Shown piece by piece: positions 43,073 through 50,919 of a stretch of 64,000 bases of DNA; positions within the stretch are counted from its first letter, which is position 1; the number at the start of each line of letters is the position of its first letter. The notes beneath the pieces are model-generated. The model did not search any database. It saw only the letters and a list, made by a program, of their open reading frames with translations, and was not told where the DNA came from. The translations under genes and the position numbers were made by a program. The stretch comes from JAAXHV01 sp965207165. GTDB taxonomy: Bacteria > Pseudomonadota > Gammaproteobacteria > Eutrophobiales > Eutrophobiaceae. The DNA lies in the NCBI GenBank assembly GCA_965207165.1, contig OZ242265.1:3286001-3350000 (forward strand), in the 5' to 3' direction.

Positions 43073-44885
43073 ACCGCGACAGATTATTGCCTCGCTCCTG
43101 TGCCTGGCTGCCTTGGCCGTGTCCGCGCAATCCCTAGGCGACCGCCTGAAAAACCTGGTCGACCCGAACGAGGATGGCCTCAACCGTTACGGCATTCTCC
43201 ACCCCGACCAGGCGTTCAGGTTATCGGCAACGGCCACCGGCCCGCAAAGCGTACGCTTCACCTGGGCGGTGGCGGACGGATATTATCTCTACCGGGACAA
43301 GTTTTCGTTTTCTTCCCTGGCAGATGACGTGAACATCGATGAAACAGCGGTCCGGGTCCCGCGCGGCAAGGTCAAACAGGATGAGTCTTTCGGCGACGTG
43401 GAGGTGAATACCGGCCTGGTCGCTGTCGATGTGCCGCTGCTGAGCGCCGGGACGGGTATCTCCGAAGCCCTGTTCCAGGTGGGTTACCAGGGCTGCAAGG
43501 ACGGATCGGTCTGCTATCCGCCGCAGCGAAAGGAAATCAGCGTCGACCTGGGACAGGTGATGGCCGCTACCGTGCAACCCGTCAGCCAGGCGCAACTTTC
43601 GGCCCAGGACAGGATTACCGAGAAGCTGAAACAGGGCAGCCTCGCGTTGAATATCCTCGCGTTTTTTATCTTCGGCGTATTATTGTCATTGACCCCCTGC
43701 GTGTTCCCGATGATCCCCATCCTGTCGGGCATCATAGTCGGACAACCCGGGAAAGTAACCGGGTTGCACGGGTTTGTCCTGTCGCTCGCCTACGTACTCG
43801 CCATGGCGCTGACCTACGCCCTGCTGGGCGTGCTGGCCGGTTCTTTCCAGCTTAACCTGCAGGCCGCTTCCCAGAATGCCTGGGTGATCGGCGTATTCAG
43901 CCTGGTATTCGTTCTCCTGGCGCTGTCCATGTTCGGTTTTTATGAGTTGCGTATGCCGGCGGCGCTACAGACCCGGCTGGCTTCCCTGTCGGGACCACGG
44001 CAGGGTTCCGGATTGTATTCCTGCGCGATCATGGGCGCGGTTTCCGCTGTTATTGTCGGTCCCTGCGTAGCTCCGCCCCTGGCCGGCGCGTTGCTGTATA
44101 TCAGCCAGACGGGAGATGCCTTGCTGGGCGGCGCGGCGTTGTTTTCCATGGGGTTGGGCTTTGGCGTACCGTTACTCATCATCGGCGCATCCGCCGGGGC
44201 ATTGTTGCCCCGGGTCGGTCCCTGGATGGAGAAGGTCAAACAGGGTTTCGGCATCATTATGCTGGGCGTGGCAATCTGGTTCCTGGAACGCGTCATTCCG
44301 GGCGCCGTCGCCATGATATTGTGGGCCCTGCTGGTAATAATCGCGGCGCTGCTCATGGGCGCGCTCGACCGGACGGCGCGTAGCGGCAAGGCGTTCAAGG
44401 CCGCAGGTATTGCCGGCCTGATCTATGCCGGCGCCCTGATGCTGGGCGCGTTGTCGGGCTCCCAGGACATGTTGCGGCCTCTGGCGCACCTGGCAGGCAA
44501 ACCGGTTTCCTCAAGCAGCCTGGAATTTCAGCGCTTCAAGACTGCCGCAGAACTGGAGCAGTTGCTGGCGGCAGCGAGCGCAGAAGGTAAATTCGTGATG
44601 CTCGATTTTTACGCGGACTGGTGTATCACCTGTATCGAAATGGAAGAAGACACGTTTACCGATCCGGAGGTGAAACGGGTCTTGACGGACGTCGTACTGT
44701 TGCAGGCAGACGTGACCCGCAATGACGCCGAGGATCAACAACTGCTCGAACGGTTTCAACTGTTCGGGCCGCCGGCCATCCTGTTTTTCGGCACCGACAG
44801 GCGGGAGTTGCTGGAATACCGCCTGGTCGGTTACGTCAAGCCGGAACGGTTCCTGCAGCACCTGGCAATGTTACTGGTTTCATGA
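43065..44885 (+). CDS. dsbD: Thiol:disulfide interchange protein DsbD
   Basis: DsbD carries electrons from cytoplasmic thioredoxin to the periplasm. The 606-residue protein has a signal peptide (MPEPRQIIASLLCLAALAVSA), the alpha domain with GYQGCKDGSVCYPPQ cysteines, a membrane domain of about eight helices with LTPCVFPMIPILSG and VGPCVAPPLAG, and a C-terminal thioredoxin domain with YADWCITCIEME. The ATG at 43065 lies inside the cutA stop region, so the genes are coupled. A TlpA-like gene overlaps its end (ATGA). Confidence 0.94.
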   Translation: MPEPRQIIASLLCLAALAVSAQSLGDRLKNLVDPNEDGLNRYGILHPDQAFRLSATATGPQSVRFTWAVADGYYLYRDKFSFSSLADDVNIDETAVRVPRGKVKQDESFGDVEVNTGLVAVDVPLLSAGTGISEALFQVGYQGCKDGSVCYPPQRKEISVDLGQVMAATVQPVSQAQLSAQDRITEKLKQGSLALNILAFFIFGVLLSLTPCVFPMIPILSGIIVGQPGKVTGLHGFVLSLAYVLAMALTYALLGVLAGSFQLNLQAASQNAWVIGVFSLVFVLLALSMFGFYELRMPAALQTRLASLSGPRQGSGLYSCAIMGAVSAVIVGPCVAPPLAGALLYISQTGDALLGGAALFSMGLGFGVPLLIIGASAGALLPRVGPWMEKVKQGFGIIMLGVAIWFLERVIPGAVAMILWALLVIIAALLMGALDRTARSGKAFKAAGIAGLIYAGALMLGALSGSQDMLRPLAHLAGKPVSSSSLEFQRFKTAAELEQLLAAASAEGKFVMLDFYADWCITCIEMEEDTFTDPEVKRVLTDVVLLQADVTRNDAEDQQLLERFQLFGPPAILFFGTDRRELLEYRLVGYVKPERFLQHLAMLLVS

Positions 44886-45457
44886 ACAGGGTAATTCTGT
44901 GGTCGGCCCTGGCGGCCCTGGTTTTCATATCCGCCTTCCTGGGATTTAACCTGTATCAGTTTCAGGAGGACGAACTTGCCCGCCCGTCTGCGCAGGGGGC
45001 AGGCGACACATCCCCGGCGCTGACCACCTCGTCAATCCTGGGCCGGCACAGGCCGGAGTTCACACTACCGGACCTGGATGGACAGATGCGTTCGATCAGC
45101 GAATGGGACGGCAAGGTAATAGCGCTTAATTTCTGGGCGACCTGGTGCCCGCCCTGTCTGAAGGAGGTCCCGGAATTCGTTTCATTACAGGCAAAGTACC
45201 AGGCAGCAGGACTGCAATTTATAGGCGTTGCCCTGCAGAGGCCGGAGGAGGTACGGGAGTTTGTTGCGGAGCACGGGATGAACTACCCGGTGTTGACGGG
45301 TGAACTGGAGGTAATCAAGCTGGCCGAGTCCTACGGCAACCACATCGGCGCGCTGCCGTATACCGTGATCATCGACAGGAGCGGGCAGGTGGCTCATGTC
45401 AAACCCGGCGTGCTGCCAACCGAAGAGGCGGAAAGTATCATCAACCGGTTGCTCTGA
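44882..45457 (+). CDS. TlpA/ResA-like thiol-disulfide oxidoreductase
   Basis: This 191-residue protein is anchored by an N-terminal membrane helix (VILWSALAALVFISAFLGFNL) and has a periplasmic thioredoxin fold: RPEFTLPDLDGQMRSISEWDGKV, FWATWCPPCLKEVPEF with the CPPC active site, and the cis-Pro region GALPYTVIIDRSGQV. Such proteins reduce apocytochromes or other exported thiols and receive electrons from DsbD or CcdA. Overlap with dsbD by 4 bp supports that partnership. Confidence 0.88.
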   Translation: MNRVILWSALAALVFISAFLGFNLYQFQEDELARPSAQGAGDTSPALTTSSILGRHRPEFTLPDLDGQMRSISEWDGKVIALNFWATWCPPCLKEVPEFVSLQAKYQAAGLQFIGVALQRPEEVREFVAEHGMNYPVLTGELEVIKLAESYGNHIGALPYTVIIDRSGQVAHVKPGVLPTEEAESIINRLL

Positions 45458-45464
45458 AAATGAA

Positions 45465-45490
45465 TGCCACAGAGGACACAGGGTTCACAG
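45465..45490. repeat. Short CACAGAGGACACAGGG repeat, copy 1
   Basis: TGCCACAGAGGACACAGGGTTCAC follows the TlpA-like gene by a few bases. A nearly identical stretch lies at 46617, at the end of accB. Sequences of this type are frequent dispersed intergenic repeats; function is unknown. Confidence 0.55.
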
Positions 45491-45678
45491 CGGTATGAAT
45501 TTAACGCCTTCGAGAAGCCGGTATACACCCGGGTCTGCACAGGTTTCATTCCGGCCGCTTGTTTTTAAACAATCCTGATCCACTCCGCAAACTCTTCGCT
45601 CACTGTGGCATTTTTCCACAATTTCGGCTATTTTCTGCTATTATCCGGCAAAAAGCGGGAACTATCCTGATTTCATCT

Positions 45679-45684
45679 TATAAT
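45679..45684 (+). promoter_or_regulatory. Possible -10 element for aroQ
   Basis: A perfect TATAAT ends 6 bp before the aroQ ATG at 45691. If it is used, the transcript would start at or next to the ATG and be nearly leaderless. The -35 region is poor, so this is weak evidence. Confidence 0.3.
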
Positions 45685-45690
45685 ATCGTT

Positions 45691-46131
45691 ATGGCAAAGA
45701 TACTGGTATTGCACGGGCCCAATCTGAACCTGCTCGGAGAACGGGAACCGGAAATTTACGGGACGGCCACCCTCGATGACATCAACGGGGACCTGGTCGC
45801 GGCAGCAGAAAGGCTGGGTCACGGCCTTGACTGTTTTCAGTCCAATGCTGAGCACAGCATGATTGAACGTGTCCACCGGGCAAAAAAAGAAGGGGTCGGG
45901 TTCATCATCATCAACCCCGGGGCATTTACCCACACCAGCATCGCCTTGCGGGATGCCCTGTCCGGAGTAGCCATCCCGTTCATTGAAGTCCACTTGTCCA
46001 ACGTGTTTGCCAGGGAGGAATTCCGGCGGCATTCCTACCTGTCGGACCTGGCGGTAGCGGTACTCAGCGGCGCCGGCGCGTCGGGTTACCGTCTGGCGTT
46101 GCAGGTTGCTGCGGAAAAGTTACAGGGGTAA
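45691..46131 (+). CDS. aroQ: 3-dehydroquinate dehydratase, type II
   Basis: AroQ makes 3-dehydroshikimate in the shikimate pathway. The 146-residue flavodoxin-like protein has KILVLHGPNLNLLGEREPEIYG with catalytic Tyr, FQSNAEHSMIERVHRAKKEGVGFIIINPGAFTHTSIALRDAL, and IPFIEVHLSNVFAREEFRRHSYLSDLA with the catalytic His. I use the ATG at 45691 (MAKILVLHG), since the frame from 45559 adds a non-conserved 44-residue tail. accB follows 5 bp after the stop, an order found widely in gammaproteobacteria. Confidence 0.95.
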   Translation: MAKILVLHGPNLNLLGEREPEIYGTATLDDINGDLVAAAERLGHGLDCFQSNAEHSMIERVHRAKKEGVGFIIINPGAFTHTSIALRDALSGVAIPFIEVHLSNVFAREEFRRHSYLSDLAVAVLSGAGASGYRLALQVAAEKLQG

Positions 46132-46136
46132 GCGGC

Positions 46137-46601
46137 ATGGACATACGAAAAGTCAAAAAACTGATTGAGATGCTGGAGGAATCCGCTATCGATGAGATAG
46201 AGATTCACGAAGACAAGGATTCCGTCAGGGTTAGCCGCAACAGGCTCGCGCCCGCGCCTGCTGCTGCGCCGGCCAGAGAGATACAGGTTGCCGGCCAGCA
46301 CGGCGCTCCCGCTACGGAAACTGCGCCGGGCCCGGAACCGGCAGAAACGGAAGAACCCGAAGATAATATCGTGCGTTCGCCCATGGTGGGGATTTTCTAC
46401 GAAGCCCAGTCGCCGGGCAAACCATCTTTTGTCGAATTGGGCCAGACAGTGCGGAAAGGCGACGTGCTCTGCATTATCGAAGCGATGAAAATCATGAACC
46501 AGGTTGAAGCGGAAAAAGCCGGTGTCGTGAGTCGCATCATGGGCGCTAACGGCGAACCGGTGGAGTACGGACAACCCTTGTTCATTATCCGCGACCAGTA
46601 A
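46137..46601 (+). CDS. accB: Acetyl-CoA carboxylase biotin carboxyl carrier protein
   Basis: AccB carries the biotin of acetyl-CoA carboxylase, the first step of fatty-acid synthesis. The 154-residue protein has an N-terminal helical part (DIRKVKKLIEMLEESAIDEIEIHE), a Pro/Ala-rich linker at ~45-75, and the biotinyl domain at ~78-154 with PMVGIFYEAQSPG and the biotin Lys in CIIEAMKIMNQVEAEKAG. It is followed by accC 92 bp later; the gap holds two short repeats. Confidence 0.95.
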   Translation: MDIRKVKKLIEMLEESAIDEIEIHEDKDSVRVSRNRLAPAPAAAPAREIQVAGQHGAPATETAPGPEPAETEEPEDNIVRSPMVGIFYEAQSPGKPSFVELGQTVRKGDVLCIIEAMKIMNQVEAEKAGVVSRIMGANGEPVEYGQPLFIIRDQ

Positions 46602-46616
46602 AACAACGACATGTGT

Positions 46617-46643
46617 TGCCACAGAGGACACAGGGATCACGGA
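46617..46643. repeat. Short CACAGAGGACACAGGG repeat, copy 2
   Basis: TGCCACAGAGGACACAGGGATCAC matches copy 1 at 45465 at all but one position of the first 24. It lies directly before the 24-bp palindrome at 46650, in the accB-accC gap. Confidence 0.55.
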
Positions 46644-46649
46644 GTGGAC

Positions 46650-46673
46650 GGGGACAGATTTAAATCTGTCCCC
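46650..46673. repeat. Perfect 24-bp palindrome, GGGGACAGATTT type
   Basis: The arm GGGGACAGATTT is followed at once by its exact reverse complement. It sits between accB and accC, inside the operon. The same pattern with small changes occurs at 20403 and 10258. Palindromes of this kind are often linked to REP-associated transposases; no such transposase is in the window. Confidence 0.75.
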
Positions 46674-46693
46674 TTATTCCTCCATAAATAACC

Positions 46694-48037
46694 ATGCTTG
46701 AGAAAGTGGTCATTGCCAACCGGGGCGAGATTGCCCTGCGCATACTGCGATCCTGCCGCGAGCTCGGCATCAAGACCGTAGCGGTTTTCTCTGAAGTGGA
46801 CCGGGAACAGAAGCATGTGCTGCTGGCGGATGAGGCGGTCTGTATCGGCCCGGCCGTGTCCACCGGCAGTTACCTGAATATTCCGGCTGTCATCAGTGCA
46901 GCCGAGGTCACCGATGCCGTTGCGATTCACCCGGGTTACGGATTCCTTGCGGAGAATGCCGATTTTGCCGAACGGGTTGAGGAAAGCGGCTTTATCTTCA
47001 TAGGTCCGCGTGCGGATACCATCCGCTTGATGGGAAGCAAGATATCGGCGCGGGAAGAGATGCAAAAATTCGGCGTTCCCTGCGTCCCCGGTTCAAGCGG
47101 GGACGTCGGTAATGACATCGACGAAATCGGCAAGTTTGCCAGGGAACTGGGTTACCCGGTGATCATTAAGGCTGCAGCAGGCGGCGGGGGCCGGGGAATG
47201 CGGGTGGTGCGCAGTGAGGCAAATATGCGCAATGCGATTGCGGTGACCCGGGCCGAAGCGGCCGCCGCGTTTGGTGATGACACCTTGTACATGGAAAAGT
47301 TTCTTGAGCACCCGCGCCATATCGAGTTACAAATGCTGGCTGACGAATCAGGTAATGTGATACATCTCGGGGAGCGGGACTGCTCCATGCAGAGACGGCA
47401 CCAGAAAGTCATGGAGGAGGCGCCGGCCCCGGGAATTACGGATGACATGAGAAAGAAAATCGGTGATACCTGTGTTCGCGCCTGCAAGGCGATGGGGTAT
47501 CGCGGCGCCGGCACGGTGGAATTTCTCTACGAGGACGGAGAATTTTTCTTCATCGAAATGAATACCCGGATACAGGTGGAACATCCTGTCACCGAAATGG
47601 TGACCGGCGTCGATATCGTTAAGGAACAACTGCGTGTTGCAGCCGGCGAGGCACTGAGTTACCAGCAGCAAGAAGTCCGGTTTCGCGGCCACGCGCTCGA
47701 ATGCCGCATCCAGGCGGAAGACCCGGATACGTTCATGCCGTCGCCCGGACAGATCAGCCGGTTCCACCAGCCCGGCGGACCGGGAATTCGCATGGAGACG
47801 CATATCTACGACGGCTATCGCATACCGCCGCACTACGACTCGATGATCGCAAAGCTGATAGCGCATGGCGAAACCCGTGAACTGGCCCTGGCGCGGATGT
47901 CCACGGCGCTGTCCGAGCTTGTCATAGAGGGAATTAAAACCAATATTCCTGTGCTGCAAAGGTTGCTGGATGACGCCGCGTTTGTTGCCGGGGGCACGGA
48001 TATCCACTACCTGGAAAACAAGCTCGGTCTGAAATAA
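46694..48037 (+). CDS. accC: Acetyl-CoA carboxylase biotin carboxylase
   Basis: AccC carboxylates the biotin on AccB with ATP and bicarbonate. The 447-residue ATP-grasp enzyme has MLEKVVIANRGEIALRILRSC, AIHPGYGFLAENADFAE, KAAAGGGGRGMRVV (ATP-binding Gly loop), GERDCSMQRRHQKVMEEAPAP, and EFFFIEMNTRIQVEHPVTE with the catalytic Arg. It is followed by the zinc-ribbon gene after only 4 bp; prmA, often found next, is absent. Confidence 0.97.
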   Translation: MLEKVVIANRGEIALRILRSCRELGIKTVAVFSEVDREQKHVLLADEAVCIGPAVSTGSYLNIPAVISAAEVTDAVAIHPGYGFLAENADFAERVEESGFIFIGPRADTIRLMGSKISAREEMQKFGVPCVPGSSGDVGNDIDEIGKFARELGYPVIIKAAAGGGGRGMRVVRSEANMRNAIAVTRAEAAAAFGDDTLYMEKFLEHPRHIELQMLADESGNVIHLGERDCSMQRRHQKVMEEAPAPGITDDMRKKIGDTCVRACKAMGYRGAGTVEFLYEDGEFFFIEMNTRIQVEHPVTEMVTGVDIVKEQLRVAAGEALSYQQQEVRFRGHALECRIQAEDPDTFMPSPGQISRFHQPGGPGIRMETHIYDGYRIPPHYDSMIAKLIAHGETRELALARMSTALSELVIEGIKTNIPVLQRLLDDAAFVAGGTDIHYLENKLGLK

Positions 48038-48041
48038 GGCC

Positions 48042-48947
48042 ATGTTTACAGACTGTCCATCCTGTGAGCGCCTGTTCCGTATCCGCGCAGCGCAGCTGAA
48101 AGCAGCCGATGGCTGGGTGAGATGCGGTTATTGCGCCGAGACGTTTTATGCGCTGGATCGGCTTTACGACGCTCCTGTAAAGCCGCCCCCGCCGGACCTT
48201 ACGCCTGAAGAGGCCGCGCCAGGGCTGCCGTCTGCCGGCGCTGAAACGGAGCAGGGTGAAGAGCAGGCTGCACGGCAACAGGAACAACCCACTCCGGAAG
48301 ATACCGGCGAGGAGCAGCCCGCTGTTCAGGACCGGCAAATTCACGGGCAGGATGAGATAACTGCCGGTCAACAGGACGCTACCGGCAATACAACGGCGGA
48401 CGTCGTGGAAGATCGCGCAGCACTGGATGAATTGCCGCCGGTGCTTGCGGGTGATGATGACGGGACGGCCCGCTCATACTCCCGGGTTATCTGGTCAGGA
48501 CTCATTGTCATCCTGCTGCTGATTGCACTGGCCCAGCTTGCCTGGTTCAACAGGGACTGGTTGCTGCGCGAGTACCCGCAATTAACCCCCTGGGCTGAAA
48601 AGTTCTGTGAACGGCAGCAGTGTGATGTGATTCGTTTTCGTGACGTATCGGCCATCAAGCTGGTGAGCAGGGACGTGCGCTCACACCCGCGTTACCGGAA
48701 TGCCGTGCTGGTCAGCGCCACCATCGTCAATCATGCCCCATTAATTCAGCCGTATCCCGGAATTGAACTGGTAATTTACGATACAACCGGACAGGTAATA
48801 TCCCGCGGCAGTTTCACTGCCGACGAATATCTCGAGCCGGGCAGCAACCCTGCCGCCGGCATGCCTCCCGGCATGGAGGTTCACCTTGATCTGGAGCTTG
48901 CCGGCACGTTACCACAGGCCGCCGGTTTTGAATTCCGGTTCCATTAA
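48042..48947 (+). CDS. Zinc-ribbon and DUF3426 membrane protein
   Basis: This 301-residue protein starts with an MJ0042-type zinc ribbon: FTDCPSCERLFRIRAAQLKAADGWVRCGYCAETF, two CxxC pairs. A low-complexity Glu/Gln/Pro linker (~50-140) leads to one membrane helix (VIWSGLIVILLLIALAQLAWF), then the DUF3426 domain outside the membrane (NAVLVSATIVNHAPLIQPYPGIELVIYDTTGQVISR). Function is unknown; the family is common between accC/prmA and fis in gammaproteobacteria. The distance of 4 bp to accC suggests co-expression. Confidence 0.88.
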   Translation: MFTDCPSCERLFRIRAAQLKAADGWVRCGYCAETFYALDRLYDAPVKPPPPDLTPEEAAPGLPSAGAETEQGEEQAARQQEQPTPEDTGEEQPAVQDRQIHGQDEITAGQQDATGNTTADVVEDRAALDELPPVLAGDDDGTARSYSRVIWSGLIVILLLIALAQLAWFNRDWLLREYPQLTPWAEKFCERQQCDVIRFRDVSAIKLVSRDVRSHPRYRNAVLVSATIVNHAPLIQPYPGIELVIYDTTGQVISRGSFTADEYLEPGSNPAAGMPPGMEVHLDLELAGTLPQAAGFEFRFH

Positions 48948-49079
48948 CAGTTCTCCCGGCAATTGTCGGTCAAAAGGGATTGCATGAAAGTTTTTTGATT
49001 GCTATTGTTGAGAGCAGGGAAGTAAAAAGGTTGCGAAGACAGCCGGAATATCGTGCCGAAGTAAATCTTATATATTACA

Positions 49080-49346
49080 TTGACTAAACAGGATTCAGCC
49101 CAGACAAAATCTGCCGCGCATTCCCTGAATGAGTGCGTGGAAAAGGCATTAGAAAATTATTTCAGGGACCTGGATGGCGAGGAAGCCACTAACCTCCATG
49201 AGCTGGTCATCTCCCAGGTAGAAAAGCCGCTGTTTCAAATCGTGTTAAGTCATTATAACGGTAACATAAGCCGTACCGCGCAGGCATTGGGCCTGAACAG
49301 GGGGACGGTACTGCGACGGTTGAAGAAATACGGTGTAGTACCCTGA
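49080..49346 (+). CDS. fis: DNA-binding protein Fis
   Basis: Fis is a small nucleoid protein that bends DNA and activates rRNA and tRNA genes in growing cells. The 88-residue protein has a variable N terminus, a dimer helix (LHELVISQVEKPLFQIVL) and the helix-turn-helix GNISRTAQALGLNRGTVLRRLKKYGV. An in-frame stop lies a few codons upstream, so the start must be TTG at 49080 or the ATT two codons before; no clear ribosome site is present. dusB, which often precedes fis, is missing. purH follows 1 bp after the stop. Confidence 0.92.
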   Translation: MTKQDSAQTKSAAHSLNECVEKALENYFRDLDGEEATNLHELVISQVEKPLFQIVLSHYNGNISRTAQALGLNRGTVLRRLKKYGVVP

Positions 49347-49347
49347 C

Positions 49348-50910
49348 ATGCTGCATGTAAGACGCGCGCTGATCAGCGTCTCGGATAAATCCGGCATTGT
49401 GGAATTCTGTCAGGCCCTGGCGCGCCTGGGTGTCGACATGCTCTCTACCGGGGGTACGTTCAGGCTGTTACAGTCCCATGATGTTCAGGTTACGGACGTA
49501 TCCGCCTACACCGGGTTCCCGGAGATCATGGACGGCAGGGTGAAAACACTGCACCCGAAAATCCACGGCGGTTTGCTCGGGCGGCGCGGCCGGGACGATG
49601 AGATCATGGAACAACTGGACATTGCGCCGATCGACCTTGTCATTGTCAATCTTTATCCTTTTGAAGATACCGTCAAACGCCCGGACTGTACCCTGGCTGA
49701 GGCAATTGAGAATATTGACATAGGCGGACCCGCGATGCTCAGGGCTGCGGCTAAAAATTACGAGTTCACCGGGGTCGTCATTGATCATAATGACTATGCC
49801 GGGGTCCTGAATGAATTACAGGAAAATGAAAACAGGCTGAGTGTCCCAACCTGCTTCAGACTTGCGCAAAAAGCCTTTTCCCATACTGCGAACTACGATG
49901 CCAACGTGGCCAATTACCTGGGTGCGCTGGACCACCAGGGCGGCAGCAGAAATTACCCGGATACCTACTCCATGCAATTCAGTCTGGCCGAAGAGTTAAG
50001 GTATGGTGAGAATCCCCATCAATCCGCGGCGTTCTACACGGAACCCGATCCCGCCGGCGGGACTCTCGCTTGCGCCCGCCAGTTACAGGGGAAAGCGCTT
50101 TCCTACAATAATCTTGCCGATGCCGATGCCGCCCTGGAATGTGTGTCGGGGTTCAGCGAGCCTGCCTGTGTTATTGTCAAGCACGCCAACCCGTGCGGCG
50201 TGGCGGAGAGCAGTTCCCTGCCCGCCGCTTATGCTGCGGCCTATGAGACCGACCCCGTCTCCGCGTTCGGCGGCATCATCGCTTTCAACCGCAGCCTGGA
50301 CAGGGAAACCGCGGAAAATATCATTGAGCAGCAGTTCGTGGAAGTAATTCTCGCGCCGGGCCTTGAAGAGGGCGCTCTCTCTGTAACCGGCGCAAAACCG
50401 GGGGTGCGCGTGCTGGTTACCGGCAACCGGGCTTCTCAGCAGGGACAACTGGAGCTGAAGCGCGTCAGCGGTGGATTACTGGTTCAGGACATGGATACAG
50501 GCACGCTCAAGCCTGAACAATTGAATGTCGTGTCCAGGCGCAAACCGGAACCGGGGGAACTGGATGATATGCTGTTTGCCTGGCAGGTCGTGAAATACGT
50601 CAAGTCCAATGCCATTGTCTATGCCCGGCAGCACCGGACTATCGGCATCGGCGCCGGCCAGATGAGCCGGGTCTACAGCGCCCGCATTGCCGCGATCAAG
50701 GCTGCCGATGCGGGGTTACAGGTTGCCGGCGCAGTAATGGCATCGGATGCGTTTTTTCCGTTCCGGGACGGTATCGATTCCGCCGCGCAATCAGGCATTA
50801 CGGCTGTGATACAACCGGGCGGTTCGGTGCGTGACAAGGATGTTATCGCGGCAGCGGATGAACACGACATGGCGATGGTATTCACCGCCATGCGCCATTT
50901 CCGCCACTGA
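49348..50910 (+). CDS. purH: Bifunctional AICAR formyltransferase/IMP cyclohydrolase
   Basis: PurH does the last two steps of IMP synthesis. The 520-residue protein has the N-terminal cyclohydrolase (ALISVSDKSGIVEFCQAL, STGGTFRLL, MDGRVKTLHPKIHGGLLG, DIGGPAMLRAAAKNY) and the C-terminal transformylase (RYGENPHQSAAFY, CVIVKHANPCGVAE with the catalytic Lys-His, FGGIIAFN). It starts 1 bp after fis and is followed by purD after 9 bp, so the three are very likely one operon. Confidence 0.97.
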   Translation: MLHVRRALISVSDKSGIVEFCQALARLGVDMLSTGGTFRLLQSHDVQVTDVSAYTGFPEIMDGRVKTLHPKIHGGLLGRRGRDDEIMEQLDIAPIDLVIVNLYPFEDTVKRPDCTLAEAIENIDIGGPAMLRAAAKNYEFTGVVIDHNDYAGVLNELQENENRLSVPTCFRLAQKAFSHTANYDANVANYLGALDHQGGSRNYPDTYSMQFSLAEELRYGENPHQSAAFYTEPDPAGGTLACARQLQGKALSYNNLADADAALECVSGFSEPACVIVKHANPCGVAESSSLPAAYAAAYETDPVSAFGGIIAFNRSLDRETAENIIEQQFVEVILAPGLEEGALSVTGAKPGVRVLVTGNRASQQGQLELKRVSGGLLVQDMDTGTLKPEQLNVVSRRKPEPGELDDMLFAWQVVKYVKSNAIVYARQHRTIGIGAGQMSRVYSARIAAIKAADAGLQVAGAVMASDAFFPFRDGIDSAAQSGITAVIQPGGSVRDKDVIAAADEHDMAMVFTAMRHFRH

Positions 50911-50919
50911 TCCCGAATA

